Below, one piece after another: positions 44,102-52,438 of a stretch of DNA of 64,000 nucleotides. This DNA is from Atlantibacter subterraneus. GTDB taxonomy: Bacteria > Pseudomonadota > Gammaproteobacteria > Enterobacterales > Enterobacteriaceae. The stretch lies in NCBI RefSeq assembly GCF_027853245.1, contig NZ_JAPTZM010000002.1; one strand, given 5' to 3'. The notes beneath the pieces were generated by a model, which was not told the DNA's origin, ran no database searches, and worked only from the letters and a program-made list of their open reading frames with translations. The position numbers and the translations under genes are program-made. How positions within the stretch are numbered: the first letter of the stretch is position 1; each line of letters opens with the position of its first letter.

Positions 44102-44367
44102 GAGCGAATTCCTGGTAAATGGCGATGAACGCGTAAATATAAGCGGCGGTACAACTACCAACTCCAGTGACGCTATCATACGCACTAATTGTGGCTCCGC
44201 AAGACTGCGAAAACGCTCTTTTTTACGCTACAATCCTATAAATTTACCTGCCGCCAGGCAGAAATTGCCATTTCATGAACAGGGGATTTTTTTCTTGTTT
44301 CGCGAGCCTTTGCAAGGCCATGAAAAGACAGGCGATAACTTGTTAAAACATTAATTGGGATTGGTTT

Positions 44368-44988
44368 ATGGTTTACACAGTAGCGATAACGGGCGGCATC
44401 GGAAGTGGAAAAACCACCGTAGCCAACAAGTTCGCGCAACTGGGAATTACCATTATTGATGCCGATATCATTGCCCGAAATGTCGTTGAACCTGAAAAAC
44501 CCGCGCTAAAATCCATTGTTCAACATTTTGGCCCAGCGATGCTGCTACCCGACGGCACCCTGAATCGCCGGGAGCTGCGCGAGCGTATTTTTGCTAATCC
44601 ACCGGAAAAAGCCTGGCTCAACGCCTTATTACACCCCCTGATCCATCAGGAAACCCAGGACCAAATGGCGCGCGCCACATCTGACTACGTGCTGTGGGTG
44701 GTTCCGCTGTTAGTGGAAAACCAGCTGCATAAAAAAGCCGACCGGGTGCTGGTGGTCGATGTCGATCCTGAAACTCAGATAATCCGCACTATGCAACGTG
44801 ATAATGTGTCACGTACGCATGCCGAACAGATCATCGCCGCCCAGGTAAGCCGCGCAGCGCGCTTAGCCGTCGCCGATGACGTTATAGACAATAGCGGCAG
44901 GCCAGACGCCGTTGATGCCGAGGTGAAGCGCTTGCATCAACGCTATTTGCAGCTGGCCGCACAAGCCGTGCAACAGGAAAATCAGTAA
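44368..44988 (+). CDS. coaE: Dephospho-CoA kinase
   Basis: The last step of CoA synthesis, phosphorylating the ribose 3'-OH of dephospho-CoA; it completes the pathway begun by panBCD at the other end of region 1. It is 206 residues, with the P-loop GGIGSGKTTVAN at residues 8-19, DADIIARNVVEP, and VVPLLVENQLHKKADRVLVVD. zapD begins within its stop codon (TAATG). Confidence 0.97.
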   Translation: MVYTVAITGGIGSGKTTVANKFAQLGITIIDADIIARNVVEPEKPALKSIVQHFGPAMLLPDGTLNRRELRERIFANPPEKAWLNALLHPLIHQETQDQMARATSDYVLWVVPLLVENQLHKKADRVLVVDVDPETQIIRTMQRDNVSRTHAEQIIAAQVSRAARLAVADDVIDNSGRPDAVDAEVKRLHQRYLQLAAQAVQQENQ

Positions 44989-45731
44989 TGCACAACCACA
45001 TTCTCTTTGAACACCCGTTGAATGAAAAAATGCGCACCTGGCTGCGTATCGAGTTTCTTATTCAACAGGTGATGTCACGCCTGACCGTGACCGATCATGC
45101 TTCAGCCCTGCATTTTTTTCGCAATATCGGTGAATTAATGGATGTGTTTGAGCGCGGCGATGTCCGCACCGAAATGCTGAAAGAGCTGGAACGCCAACAG
45201 CGCAAATTACAGAACTGGGCCGAAGTACCAGGCGTGGATAACGATCGTATCCACGCATTGCGCCAGGAACTAAAAGAGCACAGCGTGGTACTGATGGCTG
45301 CGCCGCGTCTGGGCCAGGCGCTGCGTGAAGACCGCCTGATCGGCCTGGTACGCCAGCGTCTCAGTATCCCCGGCGGCTGTTGCAGTTTTGATTTACCAAG
45401 CCTGCATTTCTGGCTGCATATGCCGCAGGAGGCACGCGATGCCCAGGTTAACCGCTGGTTCAGCAGCCTCGATCCGCTGCGTTTCGCACTGGAAAAAGTG
45501 CTCGATCTTATTCGCCACTCTGCGCCGTTCCGCAAACAGACCAGCCTGAACGGCTTCTTCCAGGATAACGGCGACGATGCGGATCTCCTGCGCCTGAAGC
45601 TGAATATGAACGACGAACTGTATCCGCAGATTTCCGGGCATAAGAGCCGCTTTGCCATCCGCTTTATGCCGATTGATAGCGAAAATGGCCGCGTGCCTGA
45701 GCGTCTGGATTTTGAACTGGCCTGTTGCTAA
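44988..45731 (+). CDS. zapD: Cell division protein ZapD
   Basis: It bundles FtsZ protofilaments and reinforces the Z ring. The 247-residue protein is of normal length and shows FEHPLNEKMRTWLRIEFL at the N-terminus, HFFRNIGELMDVFERGDVR, and FWLHMPQEARDAQVNRWFSSLDPLRFALE in the second half. It is coupled to coaE, and yacG follows after 9 bases. Confidence 0.96.
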   Translation: MHNHILFEHPLNEKMRTWLRIEFLIQQVMSRLTVTDHASALHFFRNIGELMDVFERGDVRTEMLKELERQQRKLQNWAEVPGVDNDRIHALRQELKEHSVVLMAAPRLGQALREDRLIGLVRQRLSIPGGCCSFDLPSLHFWLHMPQEARDAQVNRWFSSLDPLRFALEKVLDLIRHSAPFRKQTSLNGFFQDNGDDADLLRLKLNMNDELYPQISGHKSRFAIRFMPIDSENGRVPERLDFELACC

Positions 45732-45740
45732 GGAGGCAAA

Positions 45741-45935
45741 ATGACGCAAACCACCACGGTAAACTGCCCGACCTGCGGCAAACCGGTTATCTGGAATGAA
45801 ACCAGCCCGTTTCGCCCGTTTTGCTCTAAACGCTGTCAGTTGATCGACTTAGGCGAGTGGGCGGCAGAAGAAAAACGCATCCCCAGCCAGAGCGATTTAA
45901 ACGACAGCGACGAGTGGAGCGAACAGGATCGCTAA
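45741..45935 (+). CDS. yacG: DNA gyrase inhibitor YacG
   Basis: A 64-residue zinc protein that binds GyrB and inhibits gyrase. Zinc ligands are in CPTCGKPV (residues 9-12 region) and FCSKRCQLIDLGEWAAEE; the acidic tail DLNDSDEWSEQDR is typical. The third gene of coaE-zapD-yacG, it has AAGGAGG at ideal spacing. Convergent with mutT across a strong terminator. Confidence 0.95.
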   Translation: MTQTTTVNCPTCGKPVIWNETSPFRPFCSKRCQLIDLGEWAAEEKRIPSQSDLNDSDEWSEQDR

Positions 45936-45978
45936 TAAAAAACCGGGGCGGTATTCAACAATACCGCCCCGGCTCCGT
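45935..45978. terminator. Bidirectional terminator between yacG and mutT
   Basis: A 12-bp perfect stem CCGGGGCGGTAT / ATACCGCCCCGG (45943-45972, loop TCAACA), with AATAAAAAA on the left as a T-run for mutT and CTCCGTTTG on the right. Confidence 0.9.
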
Positions 45979-45997
45979 TTGTTAATACGCGGGTAAC

Positions 45998-46399
45998 TTA
46001 ACGCGCGCGGGCATCCGCAATCAGGCGTGCCACCACGGGCTCATTGGCAGGTGGAAACGCCGCCGCGTCCAGCGCACTGGAGGCAATCCATTCCCCTGGC
46101 TGCCCCTCTTTCCCCCAGGGCTCTCCCTGCCACGCTTCGACCAGGTAAAACCACAGCGTGATATGCCGGTCCGGGAAGGCGTACTCCAGCGTTTCGTAAA
46201 GTGACGGCTGTTCGGCGGCGATACCGACTTCTTCCTGCAGTTCGCGGATCAGCGCCTGCTCCGGGGTTTCGCCGGCTTCAATTTTGCCGCCGGGAAACTC
46301 CCACTTGTTCGCCATGTGGGCATCAGCGGCGCGACGGGTAATAAAAATCGCGTTATCGGCGTTGCGGATGATACCCACGGCAATCTGTAGTTTTTTCAT
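45998..46399 (-). CDS. mutT: 8-oxo-dGTP diphosphatase MutT
   Basis: It hydrolyses 8-oxo-dGTP and 8-oxo-GTP to prevent A:T to C:G transversions. The 133-residue protein has a canonical Nudix box at about 38-60 (GGKIEAGETPEQALIRELQE then EVGI). In K-12 it is the distal gene of secA-mutT; here secA is absent and the gene upstream is yggN, whose stop codon is 12 bases before the mutT ATG. Its expression is therefore expected to come from a different promoter than in K-12. mutY, which acts in the same GO repair system, is 2 kb away in this genome. Confidence 0.96.
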   Translation of the reverse strand: MKKLQIAVGIIRNADNAIFITRRAADAHMANKWEFPGGKIEAGETPEQALIRELQEEVGIAAEQPSLYETLEYAFPDRHITLWFYLVEAWQGEPWGKEGQPGEWIASSALDAAAFPPANEPVVARLIADARAR

Positions 46400-46411
46400 A
46401 TTCAGATCGCT
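46400..46411. other. Rearrangement junction: K-12 66.8-min yggN fused to K-12 2.5-min mutT
   Basis: The 12 bases between the yggN stop and the mutT ATG join two segments that are far apart in K-12. No repeat, IS, tRNA or rRNA is visible at the joint. Gene orientation on both sides equals that expected from a single inversion of the segment running from yggN through oriC to secA. Confidence 0.75.
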
Positions 46412-47128
46412 TTATTTCAGGCTGGTAACCAGCTTCGTGCGCTGATCTTCCAAGGAAATCACGCGCTGGCACACATCACGACCAAACTGCTGGAAGTCCT
46501 GCTCCTGGGTTTTCCACTCGTTCTGGATCGCCGTCTGCAATCCGCCCAGGCTGCCCAGCACGCCCTGCAACGGATTACCGCCGCCCTTCAGCACCGCTTT
46601 GGCACCCATTTCGTTGATGCTGTCCTGCAGGATGCCGCCCATCGCCTGGTTTACCAGCTGCTGACCATCGGCACGCACCTGGTCGATAGCTTTATAGTGG
46701 AACGTCAGTCCGTCGCTGCGCTGCTCAATAATGCGGTTCATTTGGGTTTTGAGCTGGGCATCAAGACTGGTCAGGCGACTGCGCATATTGCTGCTTGCAC
46801 CGACTTCCTGAGTTATTACCCGGTCCAGCGCCACGCGTCCTTTCTCTACGCGGCTTAACGCACCCTGCTGGATCCACGGTAAATCGGTCCGTAAGGCTTT
46901 CTGATAGTTCAGCGCCTGCTGACGCTGCGCGGCGGTCAGGTTTTTCTGCTGGCCGTTAAACTGTACGCTGCCGTCGGGGCCAATCACCAGGTTGCCGTTT
47001 TCGCCAACCACCTGCACGGTTTGCGGGCTGAGCACCACATCGTCACGCGGCGTGACGCTGCATTTGTATTCGGCCTGAGCCTGCAATGCCGTTACCAGCA
47101 GTGCGCCCAGAAGCGCTTTACGCATCAT
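46412..47128 (-). CDS. yggN: YggN, DUF2884 family secreted protein
   Basis: A 238-residue exported protein of unknown function with signal peptide MMRKALLGALLVTALQAQA and conserved YKCSVTPRDDVVLSPQTVQV, RSDGLTFHYKAIDQVRADGQ and NPLQGVLGSLGGL. Two cysteines (CSV near the mature N-terminus, VCQRV near the C-terminus) may pair. In K-12 the gene downstream is ansB; here it is mutT with a 12-bp gap and no terminator between, so yggN-mutT read-through is expected. Confidence 0.92.
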   Translation of the reverse strand: MMRKALLGALLVTALQAQAEYKCSVTPRDDVVLSPQTVQVVGENGNLVIGPDGSVQFNGQQKNLTAAQRQQALNYQKALRTDLPWIQQGALSRVEKGRVALDRVITQEVGASSNMRSRLTSLDAQLKTQMNRIIEQRSDGLTFHYKAIDQVRADGQQLVNQAMGGILQDSINEMGAKAVLKGGGNPLQGVLGSLGGLQTAIQNEWKTQEQDFQQFGRDVCQRVISLEDQRTKLVTSLK

Positions 47129-47146
47129 ATCGACTCCCTATAAAGC

Positions 47147-47174
47147 AAAACGGGCCAATATCTCGGCCCGTTAT
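47147..47174 (-). terminator. Terminator after yggL
   Basis: Arms AACGGGCC and GGCCCGTT with an 8-nt loop (47149-47172); on the minus strand followed by TTGC after a TTTT. It ends the trmB-yggL transcript before yggN. Confidence 0.75.
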
Positions 47175-47182
47175 CAATTAAC

Positions 47183-47509
47183 TCAATCCCACCACACGTC
47201 GAAAAGATCGCTCAAGCGGATCTCTTCGAGCTTGCGATCTTCAAGCCACTTACGTACCAGCGCCTGATCTTCTTCGGTGCACTTACCGATTTCCTGCTTG
47301 CAGATCAGTCCTTCCCAGGCGAGATAACCACTGCCGTCAAAGGCCAGACCGTTTGGCTCGATCACTTCGTTGATCAGGTCATCAACGGTTTTATCCACCA
47401 CCTCTTCGCTGGTGCCTTCCGGGAAACGCCAGGCTACCGAGAATCCCAACTCCTGAAACTCATCGATATGCATCTTTTTACGCAAACGACGGCTGCGGTT
47501 CTTTGCCAT
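47183..47509 (-). CDS. yggL: YggL, 50S ribosome-associated protein (DUF469)
   Basis: A 108-residue protein reported to associate with the 50S subunit during ribosome maturation. MAKNRSRRLRKKMHIDEFQELG (basic N-terminus) and LAWEGLICKQEIGKCTEED are conserved. The start ATG overlaps the trmB stop by one base (TAATG), so the two are translationally coupled; the longer frame to 47539 lies inside trmB and was rejected. Confidence 0.94.
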   Translation of the reverse strand: MAKNRSRRLRKKMHIDEFQELGFSVAWRFPEGTSEEVVDKTVDDLINEVIEPNGLAFDGSGYLAWEGLICKQEIGKCTEEDQALVRKWLEDRKLEEIRLSDLFDVWWD

Positions 47510-48228
47510 TATTTCACCCTCTCGAACATTAAGTCCCATACGCCGTGACCAAGACGATGGCCACGCTGTTCAAATTTGGTTACCGGACGCGATTCCGGGC
47601 GCGGTACGTAGTCGTTGTTTTCAGACTGGTTCTGATAACCGTCAACAGACGACATCACTTCGAGCATATGTTCGGCATAAGGTTCCCAGTCGGTCGCCAT
47701 ATGGAACACGCCGCCGAGCTTTAATTTGCTCTTCACCAGTTCCGCAAACGGAGCCTGGACGATACGGCGCTTGTTATGACGCGCTTTATGCCACGGATCC
47801 GGGAAGAACAGTTGCACCATATTCAGGGAATTATCCGGGATCATGGTTTGCAGCACTTCGACCGCGTCATGGCACATCACGCGCAGGTTTTCCACGCCCT
47901 CTTCATGCGCCAGGCTCAGGCACGCGCCCACGCCCGGGGAATGCACTTCAATGCCCAGAAAATCCTGGTGAGGATTGGCTTTTGCCATCGCCACCAGCGA
48001 GGCACCCATACCAAAGCCAATTTCCAGGGTAACCGGCGCAGTGCGGCCAAACAGCGCGGTAAAGTCGAGCGGTGCAGGAGTGAACTCAACGCCCATCACC
48101 GGCCAGTAGTTATCCAGCGCGTGCTGTTGGCCTTTAGTCAGGCGTCCCTGACGGCGGACAAAGCTGCGGATGCGGCGCAGCGGGCGGCCGCTTTCATCAA
48201 ATTCCGGTGAAATGACGTCGTTATTCAT
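47509..48228 (-). CDS. trmB: tRNA (guanine-N7-)-methyltransferase TrmB
   Basis: It forms m7G46 in the variable loop of tRNAs using SAM. The 239-residue protein has the SAM motif LEIGFGMGASLVAMAKANP near residue 69, GIEVHSPGVG, and the catalytic/tRNA-binding QLFFPDPWHKARHNKRRI near residue 139. The ATG at 48228 gives MNNDVISPEF; the open frame to 48651 overlaps mutY on the other strand and is spurious. Divergent from mutY over 150 bp. Confidence 0.97.
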   Translation of the reverse strand: MNNDVISPEFDESGRPLRRIRSFVRRQGRLTKGQQHALDNYWPVMGVEFTPAPLDFTALFGRTAPVTLEIGFGMGASLVAMAKANPHQDFLGIEVHSPGVGACLSLAHEEGVENLRVMCHDAVEVLQTMIPDNSLNMVQLFFPDPWHKARHNKRRIVQAPFAELVKSKLKLGGVFHMATDWEPYAEHMLEVMSSVDGYQNQSENNDYVPRPESRPVTKFEQRGHRLGHGVWDLMFERVK

Positions 48229-48381
48229 GGTTTCAATCTGTGTCAGTGAATGGGAAAGCAAACCGGCATTATCCAAAGATAGTCCTGGGATGCAAGCACA
48301 GGAAAGTTCCGGTTTACAGCCTTTTCGCTCTGTGCTGCAATCTGGGCCCTGAAACTCTATGCAGGATGCCACGCGTTCATG

Positions 48382-49464
48382 ATGCAAGCGCAGCAATTTT
48401 CTCGCCAGGTGCTCGACTGGTACGACAAATATGGGCGTAAGACCCTCCCCTGGCAGATCGAAAAAACGCCTTACAAAGTATGGCTGTCTGAAGTGATGCT
48501 GCAACAAACGCAAGTCGCCACGGTTATTCCTTATTTTAACCGCTTTATGGCGCGCTTCCCTGGCGTCACCGATCTGGCTAACGCGCCGCTGGACGAAGTG
48601 CTGCACCTGTGGACCGGGCTCGGTTATTACGCCCGCGCCCGCAACCTGCATAAAGCGGCGAAAATGGTCGCCGAACAGTACGGCGGCATATTCCCGCAGA
48701 CCTTTGATGACGTCGCTGCGCTGCCCGGCGTGGGCCGTTCCACCGCAGGCGCAATTTTGTCACTGTCGCTGGGCCAGCACTTTCCGATTCTGGATGGCAA
48801 CGTCAAGCGCGTGCTGGCGCGCTGCTACGCCGTGGAAGGCTGGCCGGGCAAGAAAGAGGTAGAGAAAAAACTCTGGTCGCTGAGCGAAGCCGTTACCCCA
48901 GCCAAAGGCGTGGAGCGCTTCAATCAGGCGATGATGGATTTAGGCGCGATGGTCTGCACCCGCTCGCGCCCGAAGTGCGAAATTTGCCCGCTCCAGCTCG
49001 GCTGTGTGGCCTATGCCACGCAAAGCTGGGCCCGTTATCCGGGTAAAAAACCGAAGCAGGTGCTGCCGGAGAAAGTCGGCTATTTTCTGCTGATGCAGCA
49101 GGACAACACCGTGCGCCTGACCCAGCGCCCGCCGGTGGGGTTATGGGGCGGGCTGTTTTGTTTCCCGCAGTTTGACAGCGAACAGAGCCTGCGCGAGTGG
49201 CTGGCGAAACGTAACATTAAGGCCGATACTCTGACCCAGCTTAACGCGTTCCGCCATACTTTCAGCCACTTCCATCTGGATATCGTACCCATGTGGCTTT
49301 CTGTGTCCTCGCAGGCGTCTTGCGTGGAGGAAGAGAGCGCACTCTGGTATAACCTGGCACAGCCGCCATCCGTTGGGCTTGCCGCCCCGGTTGAGCGTTT
49401 GTTGCAACAATTACATGCGGAGCCGGTTGTGACACAACCCCTTCGCCACGATAGTGAGGACTAA
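48382..49464 (+). CDS. mutY: Adenine DNA glycosylase MutY
   Basis: It removes adenine mispaired with 8-oxoguanine, complementing MutT. The 360-residue protein has the helix-hairpin-helix LPGVGRSTAGAIL with catalytic D in LDGNVKRV (about residue 138), catalytic E37 in SEVMLQQTQV, the 4Fe-4S ligands CTRSRPKCEICPLQLGC, and a C-terminal Nudix-like 8-oxoG domain (GLWGGLFCFPQF). It is about 10 residues longer than K-12 at the C-terminus. A second in-frame ATG precedes by one codon at 48379. Operon mutY-yggX-mltC. Confidence 0.97.
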   Translation: MQAQQFSRQVLDWYDKYGRKTLPWQIEKTPYKVWLSEVMLQQTQVATVIPYFNRFMARFPGVTDLANAPLDEVLHLWTGLGYYARARNLHKAAKMVAEQYGGIFPQTFDDVAALPGVGRSTAGAILSLSLGQHFPILDGNVKRVLARCYAVEGWPGKKEVEKKLWSLSEAVTPAKGVERFNQAMMDLGAMVCTRSRPKCEICPLQLGCVAYATQSWARYPGKKPKQVLPEKVGYFLLMQQDNTVRLTQRPPVGLWGGLFCFPQFDSEQSLREWLAKRNIKADTLTQLNAFRHTFSHFHLDIVPMWLSVSSQASCVEEESALWYNLAQPPSVGLAAPVERLLQQLHAEPVVTQPLRHDSED

Positions 49465-49466
49465 CG

Positions 49467-49742
49467 ATGAGCAGAACGATTTTTTGTACCTACCTGCAGC
49501 GCGACGCCGAAGGCCAGGATTTCCAACTCTATCCGGGCGATTTGGGTAAGCGCATCTATAACGAGATTTCCAAAGAGGCGTGGAAGCTGTGGCAGACCAA
49601 GCAAACCATGCTGATTAATGAAAAGAAACTCAACATGATGAACCCGGAGCACCGCAAGCTGCTGGAGCAGGAAATGGTTAACTTCCTGTTCGAAGGGAAA
49701 GACGTACACATCGAAGGCTATACGCCGCCAGAACAACAATAA
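49467..49742 (+). CDS. yggX: YggX, Fe(2+)-trafficking protein
   Basis: A 91-residue protein protecting Fe-S clusters from oxidation; C7 in TIFCTYLQRDAEGQDFQLYPG is the conserved cysteine, and the remainder is the helical YggX fold (KQTMLINEKKLNMM). It begins 2 bases after the mutY stop with its ribosome site (GAGGACTAACG) inside the end of mutY. A terminator follows, so mltC may depend on read-through or its own promoter. Confidence 0.96.
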   Translation: MSRTIFCTYLQRDAEGQDFQLYPGDLGKRIYNEISKEAWKLWQTKQTMLINEKKLNMMNPEHRKLLEQEMVNFLFEGKDVHIEGYTPPEQQ

Positions 49743-49763
49743 GGGCCTTTGGCCCTTTTTTGA
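49740..49763 (+). terminator. Terminator after yggX
   Basis: AAGGGCC-TTT-GGCCCTT followed by TTTT directly after the yggX stop codon. Confidence 0.85.
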
Positions 49764-49800
49764 CAACACAATTTCAATAACACAACGCACTCCCTTAATG

Positions 49801-50877
49801 ATGAAAAAATTACTCGCGCTGGCTTTGATTGCGCCGTTACTCATCTCCTGCTCCAGTAAAAAAACGGAAAGCTATAATCCGGAACTGGAAAAAGATACCA
49901 ACGGTTTTGACATCCTGATGGGGCAGTTCGCCCATAACATTGAGAATATCTGGGGATTTAATGAAGTTCTGATCGCCGGGCCGAAAGACTACGTTAAGTA
50001 CACCGATGGCTACCAGACCCGCAGCCACATCAACTTTGACCAGGGTACGATTACGATCGAGACCATCGCGGGCACCGATCCCGCCGCCCGCTTGCGCCAG
50101 GCGATCATCACCACCCTGCTGATGGGCGACGATCCGGGTTCTATCGATCTCTATTCCGATGTGAACGACATACCCATTTCCAGGCAGCCGTTCCTGTATG
50201 GGCAGGTGGTGGATAACACCGGTGAGCCTATCCGCTGGCAGTGGCGCGCAGCGCGTTTTGCCGACTACCTGCTGCAAACCCGTATGAAGAGCCGCAGCAA
50301 CGGTCTACGCGTGATCTACAGCATCACTATTAATCTGGTGCCGAACCACCTTGATAAGCGTGCCCATAAGTATGTGGGCATGGTGCGCCAGGCTGCGCGC
50401 AAATATGGGGTGGATGAGTCGCTGATCCTGGCGATTATGCAAACCGAATCCTCCTTTAACCCGTATGCAGTCAGCCGTTCCGACGCGCTGGGGCTGATGC
50501 AGGTGGTGCAGCATACCGCAGGTAAAGACGTGTTCCGTTCGCAGGGTAAATCGGGCACACCGAGCCGCAGCTACCTGTTCGATCCACAAAGCAATATCGA
50601 CACCGGTACGGCCTACCTGGCGATGCTGAATAATGTCTATCTCGGCGGTATTCAGAATCCGACCTCACGCCGATACGCGGTGATCACCGCCTACAACGGC
50701 GGGGCGGGCAGCGTATTACGCGTGTTCTCAAGCGATAAAATCAAGGCGGCCAGCATCATTAACAGCATGCAGCCGGGGGATGTGTATGAAACCCTGACCA
50801 CGCGCCATCCATCTGCTGAGTCGCGTCGTTATCTGTATAAAGTAGATACCGCACAAAAGAGTTATCGCCGTAAGTAA
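49801..50877 (+). CDS. mltC: Membrane-bound lytic murein transglycosylase C
   Basis: An outer-membrane lipoprotein cleaving glycan strands with formation of 1,6-anhydromuropeptides (the substrate pool for AmpD recycling). Signal peptide II with lipobox LLISC, lipidated at C17; N-terminal DUF3393 domain at about 40-165; lytic transglycosylase domain at about 190-340 with catalytic Glu in MQTESSFNPYAVS, then GLMQV and AYNGGAGSVLRVF. It is 358 residues. A tandem ATG at 49798 would add one Met. Confidence 0.96.
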   Translation: MKKLLALALIAPLLISCSSKKTESYNPELEKDTNGFDILMGQFAHNIENIWGFNEVLIAGPKDYVKYTDGYQTRSHINFDQGTITIETIAGTDPAARLRQAIITTLLMGDDPGSIDLYSDVNDIPISRQPFLYGQVVDNTGEPIRWQWRAARFADYLLQTRMKSRSNGLRVIYSITINLVPNHLDKRAHKYVGMVRQAARKYGVDESLILAIMQTESSFNPYAVSRSDALGLMQVVQHTAGKDVFRSQGKSGTPSRSYLFDPQSNIDTGTAYLAMLNNVYLGGIQNPTSRRYAVITAYNGGAGSVLRVFSSDKIKAASIINSMQPGDVYETLTTRHPSAESRRYLYKVDTAQKSYRRK

Positions 50878-50891
50878 TTCCTGTTAAATGT

Positions 50892-50928
50892 TATATCCCT
50901 CACATTCACCGTGAGGGATATTTTTTTG
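50892..50928 (+). terminator. Terminator after mltC
   Basis: A 10-bp stem TATCCCTCAC / GTGAGGGATA (50894-50920) followed by T7. Confidence 0.93.
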
Positions 50929-51131
50929 TGCCCCGCCTGGCATGAAGTGGCATTTCTTCATTCGAAACCATTAACCTCATCACATTTCGTATCTGCAAGA
51001 CGGTTTTTTTTGCAGAATTTTGTCGTAGGTAACATAAAGCCTGGTGGCTGAAATGCTAAAATCCGCACAATTCACAACCTTCAATGTTTTTAATTCAACA
51101 TAATTTTGGTTTCTCGTGTGAGGAAAATAAC

Positions 51132-52388
51132 ATGAATTATAAGCTGCAGCTGAAAGTGCTCTCGTTTCTGCAGTTCTGCTTGTGGGGAAGCTGGCTGACC
51201 ACGCTCGGCTCCTACATGTTCGTCACCCTGAAGTTCGACGGCGCGTCTATTGGCGCGGTGTACAGCTCACTCGGGATCGCGGCGGTGTTTATGCCGACGC
51301 TGCTGGGGATTGTGGCGGATAAGTGGATCAGCGCTAAATGGGTGTACGCGTTCTGTCATCTGGTCGGCGCTGCGACGCTGTTTATGGCGGCCAACGTCAC
51401 CACGCCCACCGAGATGTTTGTGGTGATCCTCATTAACTCGCTGGCCTATATGCCGACGCTGGGCCTGGTTAACACCATCTCCTACTACCGTTTGCAGCAG
51501 GCCGGGCGTGATATCGTTACCGACTTCCCGCCTATCCGTATCTGGGGCACCATCGGCTTTATTCTGGCGATGTGGGCGGTGAGTTTCTCCGGCTTCGAAC
51601 TGAGCCATATGCAGCTGTATATCGGCGCGGCGCTCTCTCTGGTGCTGGTGCTGTTTACTCTGACCCTGCCGCACGTGCCGGTGTCTAACCAGCAGAAAAA
51701 CCAGAGCTGGTCGACCATGCTGGGCCTGGACGCGTTCGCGCTGTTGAAAAACAAGCGCATGGCGATTTTCTTTATCTTCTCCATGCTGCTGGGCGCAGAA
51801 CTGCAAATTACCAATATGTTTGGTAATACCTTCCTGCACAGCTTCGATCAGGACCCGCTGTTCTCTGGTAGCTTTATTGTGCAACACGCCTCGGTGCTGA
51901 TGTCGATTTCGCAGATTTCCGAAACCGTGTTCATCCTGACCATTCCCTTCTTCCTGAGCCGTTACGGCATCAAGAAAGTCATGCTGATCAGTATCATCGC
52001 CTGGATGCTGCGCTTCGGCCTGTTCGCCTACGGCGATCCGAGCCCGATGGGCACCGTGCTGCTGGTTCTGTCGATGATCGTTTACGGCTGCGCCTTCGAC
52101 TTCTTTAACGTCTCCGGTTCGATGTTTGTTGAACAGGAAGTGAAACCGGCCATCCGCGCCAGCGCCCAGGGTATGTTCCTGATGATGACTAACGGTTTCG
52201 GCTGTATCCTCGGCGGCATCGTGAGCGGTAAAGTGGTTGAGCAATATACCCTGAACGGCATTACCGACTGGCAAACCGTGTGGCTGATCTTCGCGGGCTA
52301 CTCGTTGGTTCTGGCCTTCGCATTCGTGGTGCTGTTCAAGTACAAACACGTGAAAGCGCCGGTTGCAGGCGTTCCGCACAGCGCCTGA
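51132..52388 (+). CDS. nupG: Nucleoside permease NupG
   Basis: A proton-driven broad-specificity nucleoside symporter of the major facilitator superfamily. It is 418 residues, 12 membrane segments, starting MNYKLQLKVLSFLQFCLWGSWLTTLGSYMF; conserved TDFPPIRIWGTIGFI near residue 138 and SAQGMFLMMTNGFGCILGG in the C-half. The ATG at 51132 follows TGAGGAAAATAAC; the frame upstream to 51084 lacks a ribosome site. In K-12 it is under CytR, DeoR and CRP; I could not pick out convincing sites here. Confidence 0.96.
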   Translation: MNYKLQLKVLSFLQFCLWGSWLTTLGSYMFVTLKFDGASIGAVYSSLGIAAVFMPTLLGIVADKWISAKWVYAFCHLVGAATLFMAANVTTPTEMFVVILINSLAYMPTLGLVNTISYYRLQQAGRDIVTDFPPIRIWGTIGFILAMWAVSFSGFELSHMQLYIGAALSLVLVLFTLTLPHVPVSNQQKNQSWSTMLGLDAFALLKNKRMAIFFIFSMLLGAELQITNMFGNTFLHSFDQDPLFSGSFIVQHASVLMSISQISETVFILTIPFFLSRYGIKKVMLISIIAWMLRFGLFAYGDPSPMGTVLLVLSMIVYGCAFDFFNVSGSMFVEQEVKPAIRASAQGMFLMMTNGFGCILGGIVSGKVVEQYTLNGITDWQTVWLIFAGYSLVLAFAFVVLFKYKHVKAPVAGVPHSA

Positions 52389-52404
52389 TAGCGCGTCACA
52401 ATGT

Positions 52405-52438
52405 AAAAATGCCGACCACAGGGTCGGCATTTTTTTTA
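52405..52438 (+). terminator. Bidirectional terminator between nupG and speC
   Basis: Arms ATGCCGACC and GGTCGGCAT with an ACAG loop (52409-52430), A5 on the left and T8 on the right, between convergent nupG and speC. Confidence 0.93.

Noticed and set aside
50940..51131. CRP/CytR/DeoR sites before nupG
   Set aside because: These regulators act on K-12 nupG, but only one half-site-like TGTGA (minus strand) is visible, with a poor partner; not enough to call.
51267..52430. 387-codon frame antisense to nupG
   Set aside because: Complement of a membrane-protein gene; His/Gln/Arg-rich composition and no family match.
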